A stretch of DNA of 64,000 nt from Agapanthus africanus (GCA_030015575.1 JASDDO010000001.1:323735595-323799594), one strand, 5' to 3'; positions 34,053 to 46,060 are shown, counted from the first letter of the stretch. The notes: generated by a model from the sequence alone, not told the origin. Made by a program: numbers and translations.

Positions 34053-36262
34053 TGTAGGGTTCCTAGGCACCCTAATGAGGTCTCACAAGGCATCAACCAT
34101 GCCAATTTCAAATTTTGCGGTGCCGAGAAACTCTAGAGTACGGATCGTTGGCTGGAATTCTAGGCGAAAAGTAAACTAGTTAACACTTAACTATAAGAAT
34201 ACGGAAATACAACCTTTGTAGATCCGGTGCTCCACCTCCACGGCTCCGCAATGAAGTCCTCTCCGCTGTCCAAATTGAACCATGACTCTCACGGTGGTTT
34301 CATCGGAGAAAAGACCGGGCTAGGTCGTCGACAACGTGCCGAAGATGATCTACGTCGAAGCATCACTAGATCAAGCTCCACCTTCACCAAGCCATGAAAA
34401 CTTGTGAAGGAAACACACTCTACTACTTGGCAAGAGGTAGAGGATGAAGAAATAGGAAGTGGGTAGACTTTAGAATTGGATTTCTCACTCATTCTCATCA
34501 CTTGCCATTAATGGAGCAAGCTTTCTTCATGTGAAGAAATGAAGAAGAAGAAGAAGAAAGTTATGATAAGTTAATTAAAATTGGAAAAGAAATGAATACT
34601 TATCATATTAGAACCATGGTTAGGTGTAGAGAATCAATCATGGTTAAAAGAAATGGTTAGGGTTAAGCATGAGACAAAATTGGTGACAAAGTCAAACATT
34701 CATGAAAGTTCATGAAAGAATAAAAGAAAGCCACCAATTCTTCTTATGCAAAATAATTTCCAAAAAGGAATAAATGAATAATTTAAGAAAATAAAACCCT
34801 AATCATTTAGTTAACCATGGTTTAATTCTTTGCACTTAACCAAGTAGGCATGCATCATCAACCATGATACAAACAAGTGCACAAAATCATATCGCATATG
34901 CAATGCGCACATCCGAGTGAGAAAATCCATTCAAAGTGAACCGATACTAGTTAATGCAAAGTAATATATCAAATATATATAATTATACATTAAATCATTA
35001 AATCAACACTTGATTCAATGATCCGGTCATGTCGCACATAACCGACTGGTATCAATAGTAACAACTTATCGAATCAACACTTGATCCGATAACCCGGCTA
35101 TATCGCATATAACCGATCAATGTCACATCGCGAGAATCGAATACAGTATCACATACTGGTATTATTCTCGGTCCCGCACATATCTCATATGCGCTCCTAT
35201 TTCGTTTCGCTTGAGCCAAGAAACCTCTGTGTAGGACTCTAAAGACTCGTCAATACGCCGGCAGCAGATGATGATCATATCAAACATCCACAAGCCGCAA
35301 GCGTCTGCTAAACGTAACGGCCACCCGGGTATTGAGCGATCAGAAGATCGACGAGCAAGCCCGCTCACACTCCTGTGAATCCAACCAGTAACACTTACCG
35401 TACAGTCCGGTCTGTTCGTCTGATATGTCGCATATCTCGCCTAGGGGTGGTAAACGTCAGACCCCAATAGCTCGATAAGTCGTGTCGATATGAGGTCTAT
35501 AACAATTCGAGAAACTACTGGTAACACTTACCAGTAAATCTCAGCAACCCTGGCCAGGGATTTCCTGTTATAGCCAATCGAACACAGCGCAACATCAACT
35601 CCCTATACCGGGAGAGACGAATCCCCTCCTATCGCTCATTGCCTCCATGTGACTCGGGACTGTACCCAAAAACCACTGTTTTGCACGCCCTCTTGGACGT
35701 GGTAAGGTGGAAATCAAAGCACAGTAGGAACCACACAAGACTCTATGACGATCTCGGGTCAACAGACTACTCTGTACCAGTGTCACCAGAGAACTGCCAT
35801 CTGACGTGAAGTATAATACCATCTGGGAGTTCTCGGCGAGTCCGTCCAGTGTACCCAGTCTCCACTGAGCACCCGTATATCATCTCTGATGTCAAACACC
35901 AATGGATATGGGATCATCCATCGCCCATCTGTATGGGTCGAGAAGGTATACGCTAGTCTACTCTGGTATATCGATGCCTCGTCTCGATACACCCACGACT
36001 AGGGACTTTGAAGGATGTACTTATGGACTACCATGTCCCCACTAGTATGATCCGCATCATAGTCCAGGTAGTCAAGCACACATCCTAAGGGCTTTACCAA
36101 CATGTAACAGAGAGACTATCAGTTTACACGTTAAGGTAAAGATCAACCAGATAGCATACTATCATGTCGAGCAAGAAAGTCCTCCCTATATATGTCCCAG
36201 CATCCACTACAATATACATCCTATGTATAGTAATGGCCTCTAGGGCATACATATAACTAACA
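34053..36262 (-). repeat. E5 5' LTR
   Basis: Nearly identical to the 3' LTR. It contains the same GAA run, telo-box-like motif and 75-codon sense ORF (35595-35822). Confidence 0.94.
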
Positions 36263-36742
36263 ATCCATATCGGGAGTTTCAAAAGAAACTGAAATTTGCA
36301 GAGAGTTGCATACCATTTTGGAGTTTGATGAATGTTGGTAGGATTCCTTCAACATTATCATACGATGATATTTTGGATCCCGATCCTACTGTGAGTACAT
36401 TCTACTTTTCAGGAGATTCATCACTTAACGATCAATGCTATAAACCAAGTAGGTGCCTAGAAAGGTGTCAGCGGGGCTATGCCCCAGAAGAAAAGAGGTT
36501 CTTTAATTAAGGAACTTCGCGAAAATGTTGGAAAACCTCCCTCGAAGTATCGACACTGGCCTGGCTGAACGGTTAAGCAAGTATTGTACGGTGAGAATAG
36601 TCCTGGCTAATTCTTCTTTTATGGTTTGAGGAAGGATTCGAGAAACAGTGGGAGCCATCCTGTTTAGATAAATTAAAACCAATCTAAGCTTGTAACAGCA
36701 TCATGCTAAAATAGTTTTCTTCTCTCTCTCTCTTAATTGCAG
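36263..36742 (+). other. E4 leader, second part, ending in a splice-acceptor-like site
   Basis: Resumes the E4 leader after E5. It holds the branched domain closed by ATCGGGA (36269-36275) and TCCCGAT (36378-36384). Inside are AGTTTC/GAAACT, TGCA/TGCA and an 11 bp stem around 36325-36360 (TGATgAATGTTG with CAACATTATCA). It ends with a CT tract (36716-36733) and TTGCAG (to 36742) just before gag. Confidence 0.65.
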
Positions 36743-36749
36743 CGACCTT

Positions 36750-38147
36750 GTGACCACACATAGGTTACATCTAGATAATAAATTGACTGAATCTGACTTA
36801 TTTGACTGGCAAAAGTCTGTCCAGATGTCCATTGCCTATGACAAGCTGGACCACCCTATTAAAGGACATTCCTATTGTTGTGGGATTGGGCATTGGCAGA
36901 ATGATTGCAGGGCTTTAGAAGCCAGTAGCCAGGATACGAAGCATGTTGTGGCTTCGACTTCGGGTGTGTTTATGATAGAGAACTGTATGTCAGTTAACCC
37001 TACTTCCTGGGTATTGGATACCGGATCAAGAACTCACATCTGTAATTCTTTACAGGCTCTGAGAAATCATAGGGTTATCGGGATAGGTGATATGACACTC
37101 ACAGTTGCTAACGGAATGAGCATGGACGCTGAATCCGTAGGGGAATATCATCTTGGAATGACAACTGGGCAGATATTGATTCTGCGTAACTGTTTTTATG
37201 TACCAGGTACGACTTGTAATATCATATCTGTACCCATACTTTCTAAGGAAGGATATGATTTTGCTTTTACAAGAGATGTGGTTCACATCCACCTAAATCA
37301 AGATTTGATTGGGTCAGGTACATTAGAAAACGGAATATACGTATTAAATCAAGCTCAGATTTTCAGTGTCCGGAACACACTTAAAAGAAAGTCTCCGGAA
37401 TTAAATCAGGCTTTCTTATGGCATTGTAGAGTAGGTCACATCAATGAGAGAAGGTTGACTAAGTTACATAGAGAAGGATATTTGAATCCGTTCGAATATC
37501 AATCTTATGCTACTTGTGAATCTTGTCTCATAGGAAAGATGACAAAGACTCCGTTTACTGGACACGGAGTAAGAGCGAGCGAGCTCTTGGGACTCGTACA
37601 CAGTGACGTGTGCGGTCCAATGTCTACACATGCGCGAGGTGGTTATTCCTACTTCATTACTTTTACGGATGATTTCTCTAGTTATGGATATATCTTCTTA
37701 ATGAAATATAAATCCGAGGCCTTCGAGAAATTCCAAGAATACAAAAATGAAGTAGAAAAACAGACCGGCAAAAGTATCGAGACGCTGAGATCTGATCGAG
37801 GTGGTGAATACTTAAGTGCTGAATTCCTAGGTTACTTAAAAGAGAATGGAATTCTCTCTCAGCTTACTCCTCCATACACACCACAACATAACAGTGTATC
37901 GGAAAGGAGGAATCGAACCCTATTGGATATGGTTCGTTCCATGATGAGTAATGCTGAGTTACCGCGATCATTCTGGGGATATACACTAGAATCAGCTGCA
38001 TATCTTTTGAACCGAGTTCCAACCAAGACTGTGCCTACCACACCATATCAGATGTGGAGTGGGAAGAAACCTAGTCTTAAGTATCTTAAGACATGGGGAT
38101 GTCCAGCTTTTGTAAAGAAGCAGCATGCGGACAAGCTCGAGGCATGA
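36750..38147 (+). pseudogene. E4 gag-pol N-terminal part: truncated Gag, protease, integrase
   Basis: A single frame of 465 residues, opening at GTG; E3 has ATG two codons further on, where E4 has ACA (36756-36758), so the start codon is lost. Residues 1-36 are the start of Gag. The capsid (about 220 residues in E6) is missing and the frame jumps to a zinc knuckle (40-53) whose first Cys is His. Protease has LDTGS (Asp90). The integrase finger is H225, H230, C256, C259; the catalytic triad is D286, D349, E385 (35 residues between the last two). The frame ends at a TGA (38145-38147) where E3 and E6 have an Arg codon. Integrase would insert the cDNA. Apart from Gag this is well preserved. Confidence 0.93.
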
Positions 38148-38165
38148 TCGGTAAAATGCAAATTT

Positions 38166-40052
38166 GTGAGATATCCAAAGAACTCCAAGGGATATTATTT
38201 CTATTACGCAGAGGAACAAAAGGTCTTTGTTTCTCTTCATGCCTGCTTCTTGGAAACTGAATTTTTGGAAAATCAGAAGAGTGGGAGCGCAATAGAACTG
38301 GAAGAAATTCCAGAACCACAAACTGTTACTGAAAGTATGGTAGAACCAGAGGTTTCAAAAGAACCGGACATCCCGACGCCACTCCGCAGGAGTAGTAGGC
38401 AGTCTCATCCGCCCGAGAGATACTACGGTTTTCTCATAGATGGGGATCGAGAAGATTGCGTCATTGATAATGATGACCCTACTAGCTTCCAGCAAGCCAT
38501 TCAGAGCGGTGACTCGGTAAAATGGTTGGATGCAATGCGGACCGAAATGGAGTCCATGTACACTAACAAAGTATGGACTTTGGACATTGCTCCAGATGGG
38601 GTAAAACCCGTAGGATGCAAATGGATCTTCAGAAAGAAGATTGGTGTAGATAGACAGGTTGAAACCTATAAAGCTAGACTTGTTGCAAAGGGTTTCCGTC
38701 AAAGACCTGGTTTGGACTATGACGAAACCTTTTCTCCAGTGGCTATGCTGAAATCCATTCGGGTCCTTCTTGCTATTGCTGCCTTCCACGATTATGAGAT
38801 ATGGCGGATGGACGTAAAGACAGCTTTTCTAAATGGAAATTTGGAAGAGAGGGTCTATATGGATCAGCCAGAGGGATTCATTCAGAGTGGGAGCAGCGGT
38901 AAAGTATGCAAGCTGCTTAAGTCCATTTATGGACTAAAGCAGGCATCGCGGAGTTGGAACATCTGTTTTGATTATGCTGTCAAAGAATTTGACTTTATCA
39001 AAAATCCAGATGAACCATGCATATACAGTAAGATTGTAGGGAGAACTGTAGTATTCCTCGTCTTGTACGTAGATGACATTCTCCTAATAGGAAATGATAT
39101 TCCTATGTTACAGTCAGTCAAAAGATTCTTGTCACATAAATTCTCCATGAAAGACCTGGGTGATGCCACCTACATTCTGGGGATCCAGATCTATCGTGAT
39201 AGATCAAAAAGGATGTTGGGACTTTCACAGTCCAGGTACATAGACACCATATTTAAAAGATTCAGTATGGAAGATTCTAAGCGCGGTAACCTACCGGCTT
39301 GTCACGGAATCACCCTCTCCAAAGATATGTCTCCCAAGACTGATTTGGAAAGGGATCGCATGTCAATTATACCTTACGCTTCAGCGGTAGGCTCTATAAT
39401 GTATGCGATGTTATGTACCAGACCAGACGTAGCATACGCATTAAGCGTAGTAAGCCGGTATCAAGCAAACCCAGGGGAGAATCATTGGATAGCAGTAAAG
39501 AACATTCTCAAGTACTTGAGGAGGACTAAGGAAATGTTCTTGGTGTATGGCGGAAAAGACCTCCAGATTGAGGTCTTTGCCGACTCCGGCTTCCAGAGTG
39601 ACAAAGATGACTCCAAATCCATGTCGGGTTATGTCTTTACCCTCAATGGAGGGGCGGTCTATTGGAAGAGTTCCAAACAGGAGACCGTTGCTGACTCAAC
39701 AATGGAAGCGGAGTACATAGCTGCTTGCGATCCCGCAAAAGAAGCTGTCTGGATGAAGAAGTTCCTCACAGAACTTCAGGTGGTTCCTACCAGTGTTGAT
39801 CCAATACCTCTGTATTATGACAACAACGGCGCTATAGCTTTAGCGAAGGAACCCAGGTCCCATCAGAAGTCCAGACACATCTTAAGGCGGTATCACCTGA
39901 TCAGGGATATCATAGATCGCCGGGAGATCGAGGTGAAGAGAGTAAAGACGGAGGATAACATTGCTGATCCATTCACAAAGGCCATTCCTCAGACGCAGTT
40001 CGAGAGGCTATTCGAGATAATAGGTCTACGATATGCCAGCTCATGGCCCTAG
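38166..40052 (+). pseudogene. E4 pol C-terminal part: linker, reverse transcriptase, RNase H
   Basis: Continues in the same frame after the TGA; the Met at 38166 is internal and not a natural start. Residues 60-90 are the Pro/Arg-rich linker (LRRSSRQSHPPERYYG). RT spans about 120-360 with MDVKTAFLNG (215-224), YGLKQASRSW (255-264) and catalytic YVDD (301-304). RNase H has D473, E516, D552 and D601. The stop TAG at 40050-40052 abuts the polypurine tract. No other lesion is visible in 628 residues. RT converts element RNA into cDNA inside the particle. Closest in style to Tork/Angela copia. Confidence 0.94.
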
Positions 40053-40065
40053 TGCAAGTGGAGAT
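40053..40065 (+). other. E4 polypurine tract
   Basis: TGCAAGTGGAGAT between the pol stop codon and the LTR, one G shorter than in E3 and E6. Confidence 0.88.
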
Positions 40066-42019
40066 TGTTAGTGTATATGCCCTAGGGGCCATTATTGTAT
40101 TATACTAGATTGTATATTACTTAATGGAAGCTTGGAATATTCACATGAAAATATACAGTCTTGTTAAAAATGGTAGTATGCTACTTGGTTTATGTCTACT
40201 TTAATATATGCATATGTTTCTTGTTACGTATCACTTATACATATTAGTAGAGCCCATAGGTTCTTTGCTTGATAACCAGCGTTGTGATGGCAGTCACACT
40301 AGTGGAGGCTGGGTAGTCTATAAGCAACATCCTATACAGGTCCCTAGTCGTAGGATTATCAAGACAGGGCATCGATGCTCCAGAGTAGACTAGTGTGTAC
40401 GCTTCTCATCCCAGTTAGGGAGATGGTCTGTCCCATAGCCATCAGTATGTCGTACTGGAGATAGTATACAGGTGCTCGTTAGGTTACGGATACACCGGAC
40501 AGGACTCGCAGGGGAACTGATTGGTTGGTATTATACCCGTCGTCAGTTAACAGTTCCCAGATGACATGAGTAGAGCATAGTCCGCAGACTTGACACTGCT
40601 ACTTCGCCTCGAGTGTGTCCCACTGTTCTTAGATTGCTACCCTACCACGGCTCAAAGGAGTCGTGCAAACAGGTAGCAGTTGGGTGCAGTCCCGAGCACT
40701 TGGAGGAAGTAGTGGTTAGATAGGATTCATCTCTCCCGGTATTGGGAGATGATATCGCGCTGTGTCAGAGAGCCATTACACAAAGTCCCTGGCCAGGGCA
40801 AGCGAGATATACTGGTAGGTTCCAGTAGCTTCTCAAGGTGTAATGGGCTTCGCTCCGACACGACTTATACAGCTATTAGGGGACTGACATTTGCCGCCCC
40901 CTAGGCTTGATATGCGATAGTCTTAGACGAACAGACCGGACTGTACGGAGATTGTCACATCAGGCTCAGTAAGGGTTCGGATGGTTTTCCTCATCGGCCT
41001 TCTTATCGACATCTACCTGGGGACCGTTACGTACAGCTAGTGCCGCTTACGGTCTGTGGTTAAACCCACTGCCAGCGTAGTGTCGAGTCTTTAGAGTCCC
41101 ACACAGAGAGTTTCCCTGCTCCAGGCGAAACGATATAGAGGTCGTATGGTTTTACGACAAGGGTTCGGACGCATACGTGTGTTTACGCACGTACGACTTT
41201 TTCGGACAGTTTTTACTAGTCGGCTTTGGTTTAAGCCAGATTCTAGTATCGGGTTACTGGATTTATACAGTCTAAAGTTTTTCCGTGTTTTCACGGATTG
41301 GAGGGGCGTTCTCGTAATTTGTTGGGAAGCTTTTAGAAGAGTGGTGACTAAGGGGTTAAGGTGGCATTGCATTAAATGAGATTAGTGACTCATTTGTGTG
41401 ATTCATCCAAGTCATTAATGCATCATAAATGCTTAATGACACATGGAGATGAATCACTCATAGATATTTATGAAGCATGGTTGTTAATTCTATTATTTGA
41501 TTTTTGGATAAATAATAATGCTTCATATATATTATGATAACATCATTATCTCATTTCATTCTCATCTTCACCTTCTCTCTCCTCAAGCTCACTCTCTCTT
41601 CAAACCCTAACCCTAACCTCTCATGTGTTGAGATCAAGGGTTAGCTAGACTAATACTTCCATAACCTCACTCTATACCCCCTAGGTAGCTTAGATTAGCA
41701 CTTTAAGCAACCTAGTTATCTCAAGTTAGAGATCAAGCTTATAGTAGGAGCTCTCGGGTGGATCGTCTTTGATTCGAGGAGGCCGTTGAAGTGCCGATGT
41801 TCCAAGGAGCCTACGAGGAGTGGAGGACCACGATGAAGACCCGAAGGACTAGTATCGTGAGGTATAATTTCGTATCCGAGTAGTTAAACCTCTAGTAGTT
41901 TGTTAGCAATGGTTTAGAAACGATTCATGCACTCAAGTCCGTGTTACGAAGCTTTGATAATCGTTTTTCATATATTCCGCCTCCCCGCAAGTTCATGGGG
42001 TGCGTGACATGGACTTACA
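40066..42019 (+). repeat. E4 3' LTR (1954 bp)
   Basis: Starts TGTTAG and ends CTTACA, followed by the target duplication AAAAT. Same internal features as the 5' LTR: hairpin 41215-41247 and telo-box 41602-41618. Confidence 0.95.
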
Positions 42020-42639
42020 AAAATCTGAGCTTGATTCAATACGTATATCCCGTTATTCAATGTACCTGACCCAATCAGAACTTGATTTAAGTGGATATGG
42101 ACCACATCGCTTACAAAAGTAAAATCATATCCTTCCTTAGAAAGTAAGGATACAGATATGATATTACAAGTCGCGCCTGGTACATACAAACAGTCACGCA
42201 GAATCAATATCTGCCAAGTTGTTAGTCCAAGATGATATTCCCCTACGGATTCAACGTCCATGCTCATTCCGTTAGCAACCCTGAGAGTCATATTACCTTT
42301 CCTGATAACCCTACGGTTTCTCAGAGCCTGTAACGAATTACAGATATGAGATTTTGATCCGGTATCCAATACCCAGGAAGTAGGGTTAACTGACATACAG
42401 TTCTCTATTACAAACACACCCGAAGCCGAAGCCACAACATGCTTCGAATCTTGGCTACTGGCTTTGCTAACCCTGCAATCCTTCTGCCAATGTTCATTCC
42501 CGTAACAATAGGAATGTCCTTCTTTTACTACATCCAGTCCTGAAACTTTTGCCCTTCCCTTTCCTTCTACTTCCCTGGTTTCCTTCAGGGTAGAAGGTAG
42601 AGACTGTAGAATCAAGTCAGCATCTGACCCGTTCTTCAA
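42020..42639 (-). pseudogene. E3 Gag zinc knuckle, protease and integrase start
   Basis: E3 coding sequence upstream of the E4 insertion. It reads from a Gag remnant (LILQSLPST) through a large internal deletion into a zinc knuckle SYCYGNEHWQKDC (first Cys replaced by His, as in E4). The protease site SWVLDTGSKSHIC follows, then the region up to NQAQIF, where E4 cuts it. Protease would process the polyprotein. The downstream part resumes at 22355. Confidence 0.88.
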
Positions 42640-42647
42640 CGTGGTCT

Positions 42648-43064
42648 TCAGGTCCGTGAGCTCAAAATAGCTGGTCTCTGTAAGGACTCGCCCCCTACAG
42701 ATGACCCGACAGCCAACCTCGCTGGAAGCAATTCGTTCGAGGTCTCATATCTTGCGATACGAGATTGCTCTCCATATAAATCTTTGTTATGGAGGAAGAT
42801 AGAAACTAAGTCCATCTTCTCATGCTGCCTCTGGTTTGCACCATCAACTGAGGCTAACACGAGGCACTTGGCTTTCGCACAGTCTTTTTCCGATGTCATA
42901 CGAATGTCAATATCCGTGACAGGGGAAATTGGTCCTGAGATGGCAGGGGTTTAATTAGTTAAGAGGTGTCCCAGCTTGTCATGGGCAATGGACATCTGGA
43001 CAGACCTTTGCCAATCATAACAGTTAGGTTCAGTCATTTTATTATCTAGATGTAACCTATGCAT
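42648..43064 (-). pseudogene. E3 Gag N-terminal part
   Basis: Starts at ATG (43062-43064) with HRLHLDNK, followed after about 37 codons by a TAA. The same frame reopens (42648-42899) with capsid sequence: CLVLASVDG, MDLVSIFLHNKDLYGEQSRIARYE and LPARLAVGSS, matching E6 Gag. It then shifts frame and loses about 70 residues before the next segment. Gag would form the particle; this copy cannot. Confidence 0.85.
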
Positions 43065-43071
43065 GGTCACT

Positions 43072-43897
43072 GGGTCGCTGCAATTGAGAGAGAGAAGAAA
43101 ACACTCAGCATGATACTCTTGCAAGTTTAGATTCGTTTTTAATTTATCTAAACAGGATGGCTCCCACTGTTTCTCGAATCCCTCCTCAAACCAAAAAGGA
43201 AGAATTACTCGGGATCAATCTCACCGTATAATACTTGCTTAACCGTTCAGCGAGGCCAGTGTCGGTACTTCGAGGGAGGTTTTCCAACGCTTTCGCGAAG
43301 TTCCTTAATTTAAGAACCTCTTTTCCCTGGGGGCGTAGCCCCGCTAACACCTTTCTAGACACCTACTTGGTTTATAGCATTGATCGTTAAGCGAGAAATT
43401 TCCCGAGGAGTAGCATATACTCACAGTAGGATCGGGATCCAAATAACATCGCGTGACAAAACTGAAGGAATCCTACCAGAATCATCACACTCCAAATGGT
43501 ATGCACGCTAGCAAGTTTTAGTTTCTTTAGAAACTCCCGATATGGATTTTTGCCCCATGCTCTTATAACCTTGACGTAGGCCAAAATATCATAAGTCACA
43601 TGTCAAGTTCTACCCATCATTATCCAAGTTAATTTGAACCCACCCGTACCTACCCTTGACTTTGGCCAACAAGGTATTACGACTGTCCCAAACCAACGCA
43701 TCTATCTATGCAACAAATAAATATCCGGCAGCTACCAATCACTATGCCTTGGCGTAGGTCCAAATACATAGCTTGAATACTACCGAATATTTAACTGAAA
43801 TGATGGAGGGCTACAAATGGTTTTGGAGAAACCGTGAACATAGTGAACTTGATATAATCGATGGAACGAGATAGCTTTTAAAAGGAGTGGCTCAAGC
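43072..43897 (-). other. E3 leader, part next to gag
   Basis: No gene. CT tract and CAG just before gag (43078-43100), the domain ATCGGGA/TCCCGAT (43431-43541) and the three-hairpin array (43562-43771). Interrupted by E6 at CAAGC. Confidence 0.72.
43562..43771 (-). other. E3 three-hairpin array with mixed loops
   Basis: On the minus strand H1 (43742-43771, arms CTATG/CATAG) and H3 (43562-43595, arms CTTATGA/TTATAAG) carry loop CTAC. H2 (43645-43681, arms CGTA/TACG) carries CAAA as in E4 and E6. This is the only element in which the three loops disagree. Confidence 0.65.
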
Positions 43898-46060
43898 TGT
43901 AAGTCCATGCTACCTCTCCCGGTACTTTCGGGCATGCGGAATTTGGTGAAAAACAATTTTCTTAGAGGTGGTAACATGGACTCAAAACCGGATCTTTGTT
44001 AAACATCTAACTAACAACCTAACTACGAGTTGCTAACTACTCGGTTAGGGGGTTATACCTTTCTTTTTCTCGAACTCCTTCGTCTTCAAGCTTCGATGGT
44101 CGTCCGAATCGGCTTCTCCCCGTCGTCTCCTTGCGCCGAAGATAGATCCACCTGAAAGCTTCAACCTTTGGCTCCTTCTTCGAACTTTGAAGAAACTAGT
44201 TCACTCGGATTGCTAAACCTTGTGAACTAGAGTGAGTAGAGAAGAGTTTGTATGGGATTTTATCTATAGTTCTTGGTTCTCAACTCATGAGACAAGTGAA
44301 CCATAGAATCAAGAGAGGGAGAGCAAGAGGAGGAAGATGAGAGCTCAAGAACAAGAGAGAGAATGAGCATGAAAGAATGAGAGAAGACTTTTCTCATTTG
44401 GCTCTCATAATCCAAAACAATCATAACACCTCATATCAATCAAGTATTATGTGATGGTTTAAGCAACCATAGCCATATCATTTCATGCACTCATTTTGCA
44501 CAAAAGAGCAAGCAAGCAAAAGTCTTTGCCATGAAATGATAGCTATAGTTATCATGATGGTCAACTAGTCAAGCCTAGTCAACCGGTCAACAAAGTCAAC
44601 AAGTCAACAAAAGTCAACAAGTCAACAAAGTCAATCCCTCAACAACCATGTCACCATAATACTTAATTAATATAATTGTTAATCACATATCATATTCTCA
44701 TTAGGGTTGAGCAAAAAGTCAATAGTCAACTGTCAACAGTCAACAACCCTAATGAGAATCCTCTGCCTCTGTCTCTCCGTCAACTGTGCATACACACCCG
44801 CATCCGCGTTCCGAGGAACACGAATGCATACTGGATAAAACCAATCCCAAAAGGTACACTAGGATCTAGCTTAAACCAAAGCCCGCTAGTGTGAACTGTC
44901 CGGACACTGTACGTGCACAAGTGCACGGATGTGACCGAACCCTGTCGCAAAACCATGCGACCTGTCGCAAAACCATGCGACCTCTACTCTTTTGCCTAAA
45001 GGCGAATAGCTTTCTGTGTGGGACTCTAAAGACTCGACACTACGCTGGCAGTGGGTTTAACCATAGACCGCAAGCGGCACTAGCTGTGCGTAACGGTCCC
45101 CAGGTAGATGCCGATAAGAAGACTGACGAGGCGAAACCCATCTGAACTCCTACTGAGCCTGAATGTGACAGTCTCCGTACAGTCCGGTCTGTTCGTCTGA
45201 TACATCACATGGCGGGCCTAGGGGGCGGTAAACGTCAGTCCTCCAATAGCGGTACAAGTCGTGTCGGAGTGAAGCCCAAAACACCCTGAGATAACACTGG
45301 AATCCTACCAGTATATCTCATTTGCCCTGGCCAGGGACTACTCGTGTAATGGCTCTCCTAGACACAGCGCGATGTCAACCCCCAATACCGAGAGAGACGA
45401 ATCCTATCTAACCGTCACTGCCTCCAAGTGCTTCGGGACTGCACCCAACTACCACCTGTTTGCACGACTCCTTTGAGCCGTGGTAGGGTAGTAATCAAAG
45501 TACAGTGGGAACACACTCGAGGCGAAGTGACAGTGTCAAGTCAGCGGACTAAGCTGTACTCATGTCACCTGGGAACTGATAACTGACGATAGGCATAATA
45601 CCAACTAGTCAGTTCCCGACGAGTCCTGTCCAGTGTACTCGTAACCCAACGAGCACCCGCATACTATCTCAAGTACGACGTACCGACGGCTGTGGGACAG
45701 ACCGTCTCCCACACTGGGATGAGAAGCGCATGCGCTAGTCTACTCCGGAGTATCGATGCCCTGTCTCGATAGTCCTGCGACCAGGGACCTGCATAAGGAT
45801 GTGCTTATAGATTACCCAGCCCCACTAGTGTGACTGCCATCATAACGCTGGTAATCAAGCAAAGATCCTAAGGGCTCCACTAATGTGTATAGGCGATATA
45901 CTAAAATAAACACATGTACACATTCAAGTAGAAACAAACCAAGTAGCATACTACTATTTTGAGCAAGATTGTATATACAAGGTGAATATCCCAAGCTTCC
46001 ATTAAGTAATATACAAACTAGTATGATACAGTAATGGCCTCTAGTGCATATACACTAACA
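43898..46060 (-). repeat. E6 3' LTR
   Basis: Plus strand TGTAAGTCC to ACTAACA. It contains the W-box array (44559-44635), the hairpin ACTAG/CTAGT (44858-44890) and the palindrome GTGCAC..GTGCAC (near 44913). Confidence 0.95.
44559..44635 (-). promoter_or_regulatory. W-box cluster in E6 LTR
   Basis: Nine copies of [A/G]GTCAA on the plus strand, that is TTGAC[C/T] on the element's sense strand, the WRKY core site, within about 80 bp. The other LTR has eight (52792-52860). The cluster lies upstream of the likely transcription start. Binding is inferred. Confidence 0.5.

Larger units (their letters stand above)
25890..36262 (-). mobile_element. E5: recent non-autonomous copia element nested in E4 leader
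   Basis: Minus-strand, complete: LTRs 25890-28100 and 34053-36262 (2211 and 2210 bp, very few differences seen, for example near 26110 and 26689), interior 28101-34052 (5952 bp, exactly the length in E2). The flanks GGGGCAAAAA and ATCCATATCGGG rejoin to the E4 leader. The expected 5 bp target duplication is not clear because the site is an A run. Confidence 0.94.
22356..42019 (+). mobile_element. E4: copia element with two full LTRs, nested in E3 gag-pol
   Basis: Plus-strand element with LTRs of equal length (1954 bp each: 22356-24309 and 40066-42019), flanked by the 5 bp target duplication AAAAT. Its own interior is 24310-25889 and 36263-40065; E5 occupies the middle. The pol frame is open apart from one stop, but Gag lacks its capsid region and start codon. 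E4 split E3 between the codons for NQAQIF and SVQNT. Confidence 0.95.

Noticed and set aside
36325-36510. 61-codon frame upstream of E4 gag
   Set aside because: Overlaps the conserved branched leader structure, and the frame is not kept in E1, E3 or E6.
44559-44645. Regular short repeats (AGTCAACA) as a CRISPR array
   Set aside because: Units of 8-9 bp without spacers, in a plant LTR; simple repeat slippage and a W-box array explain them.
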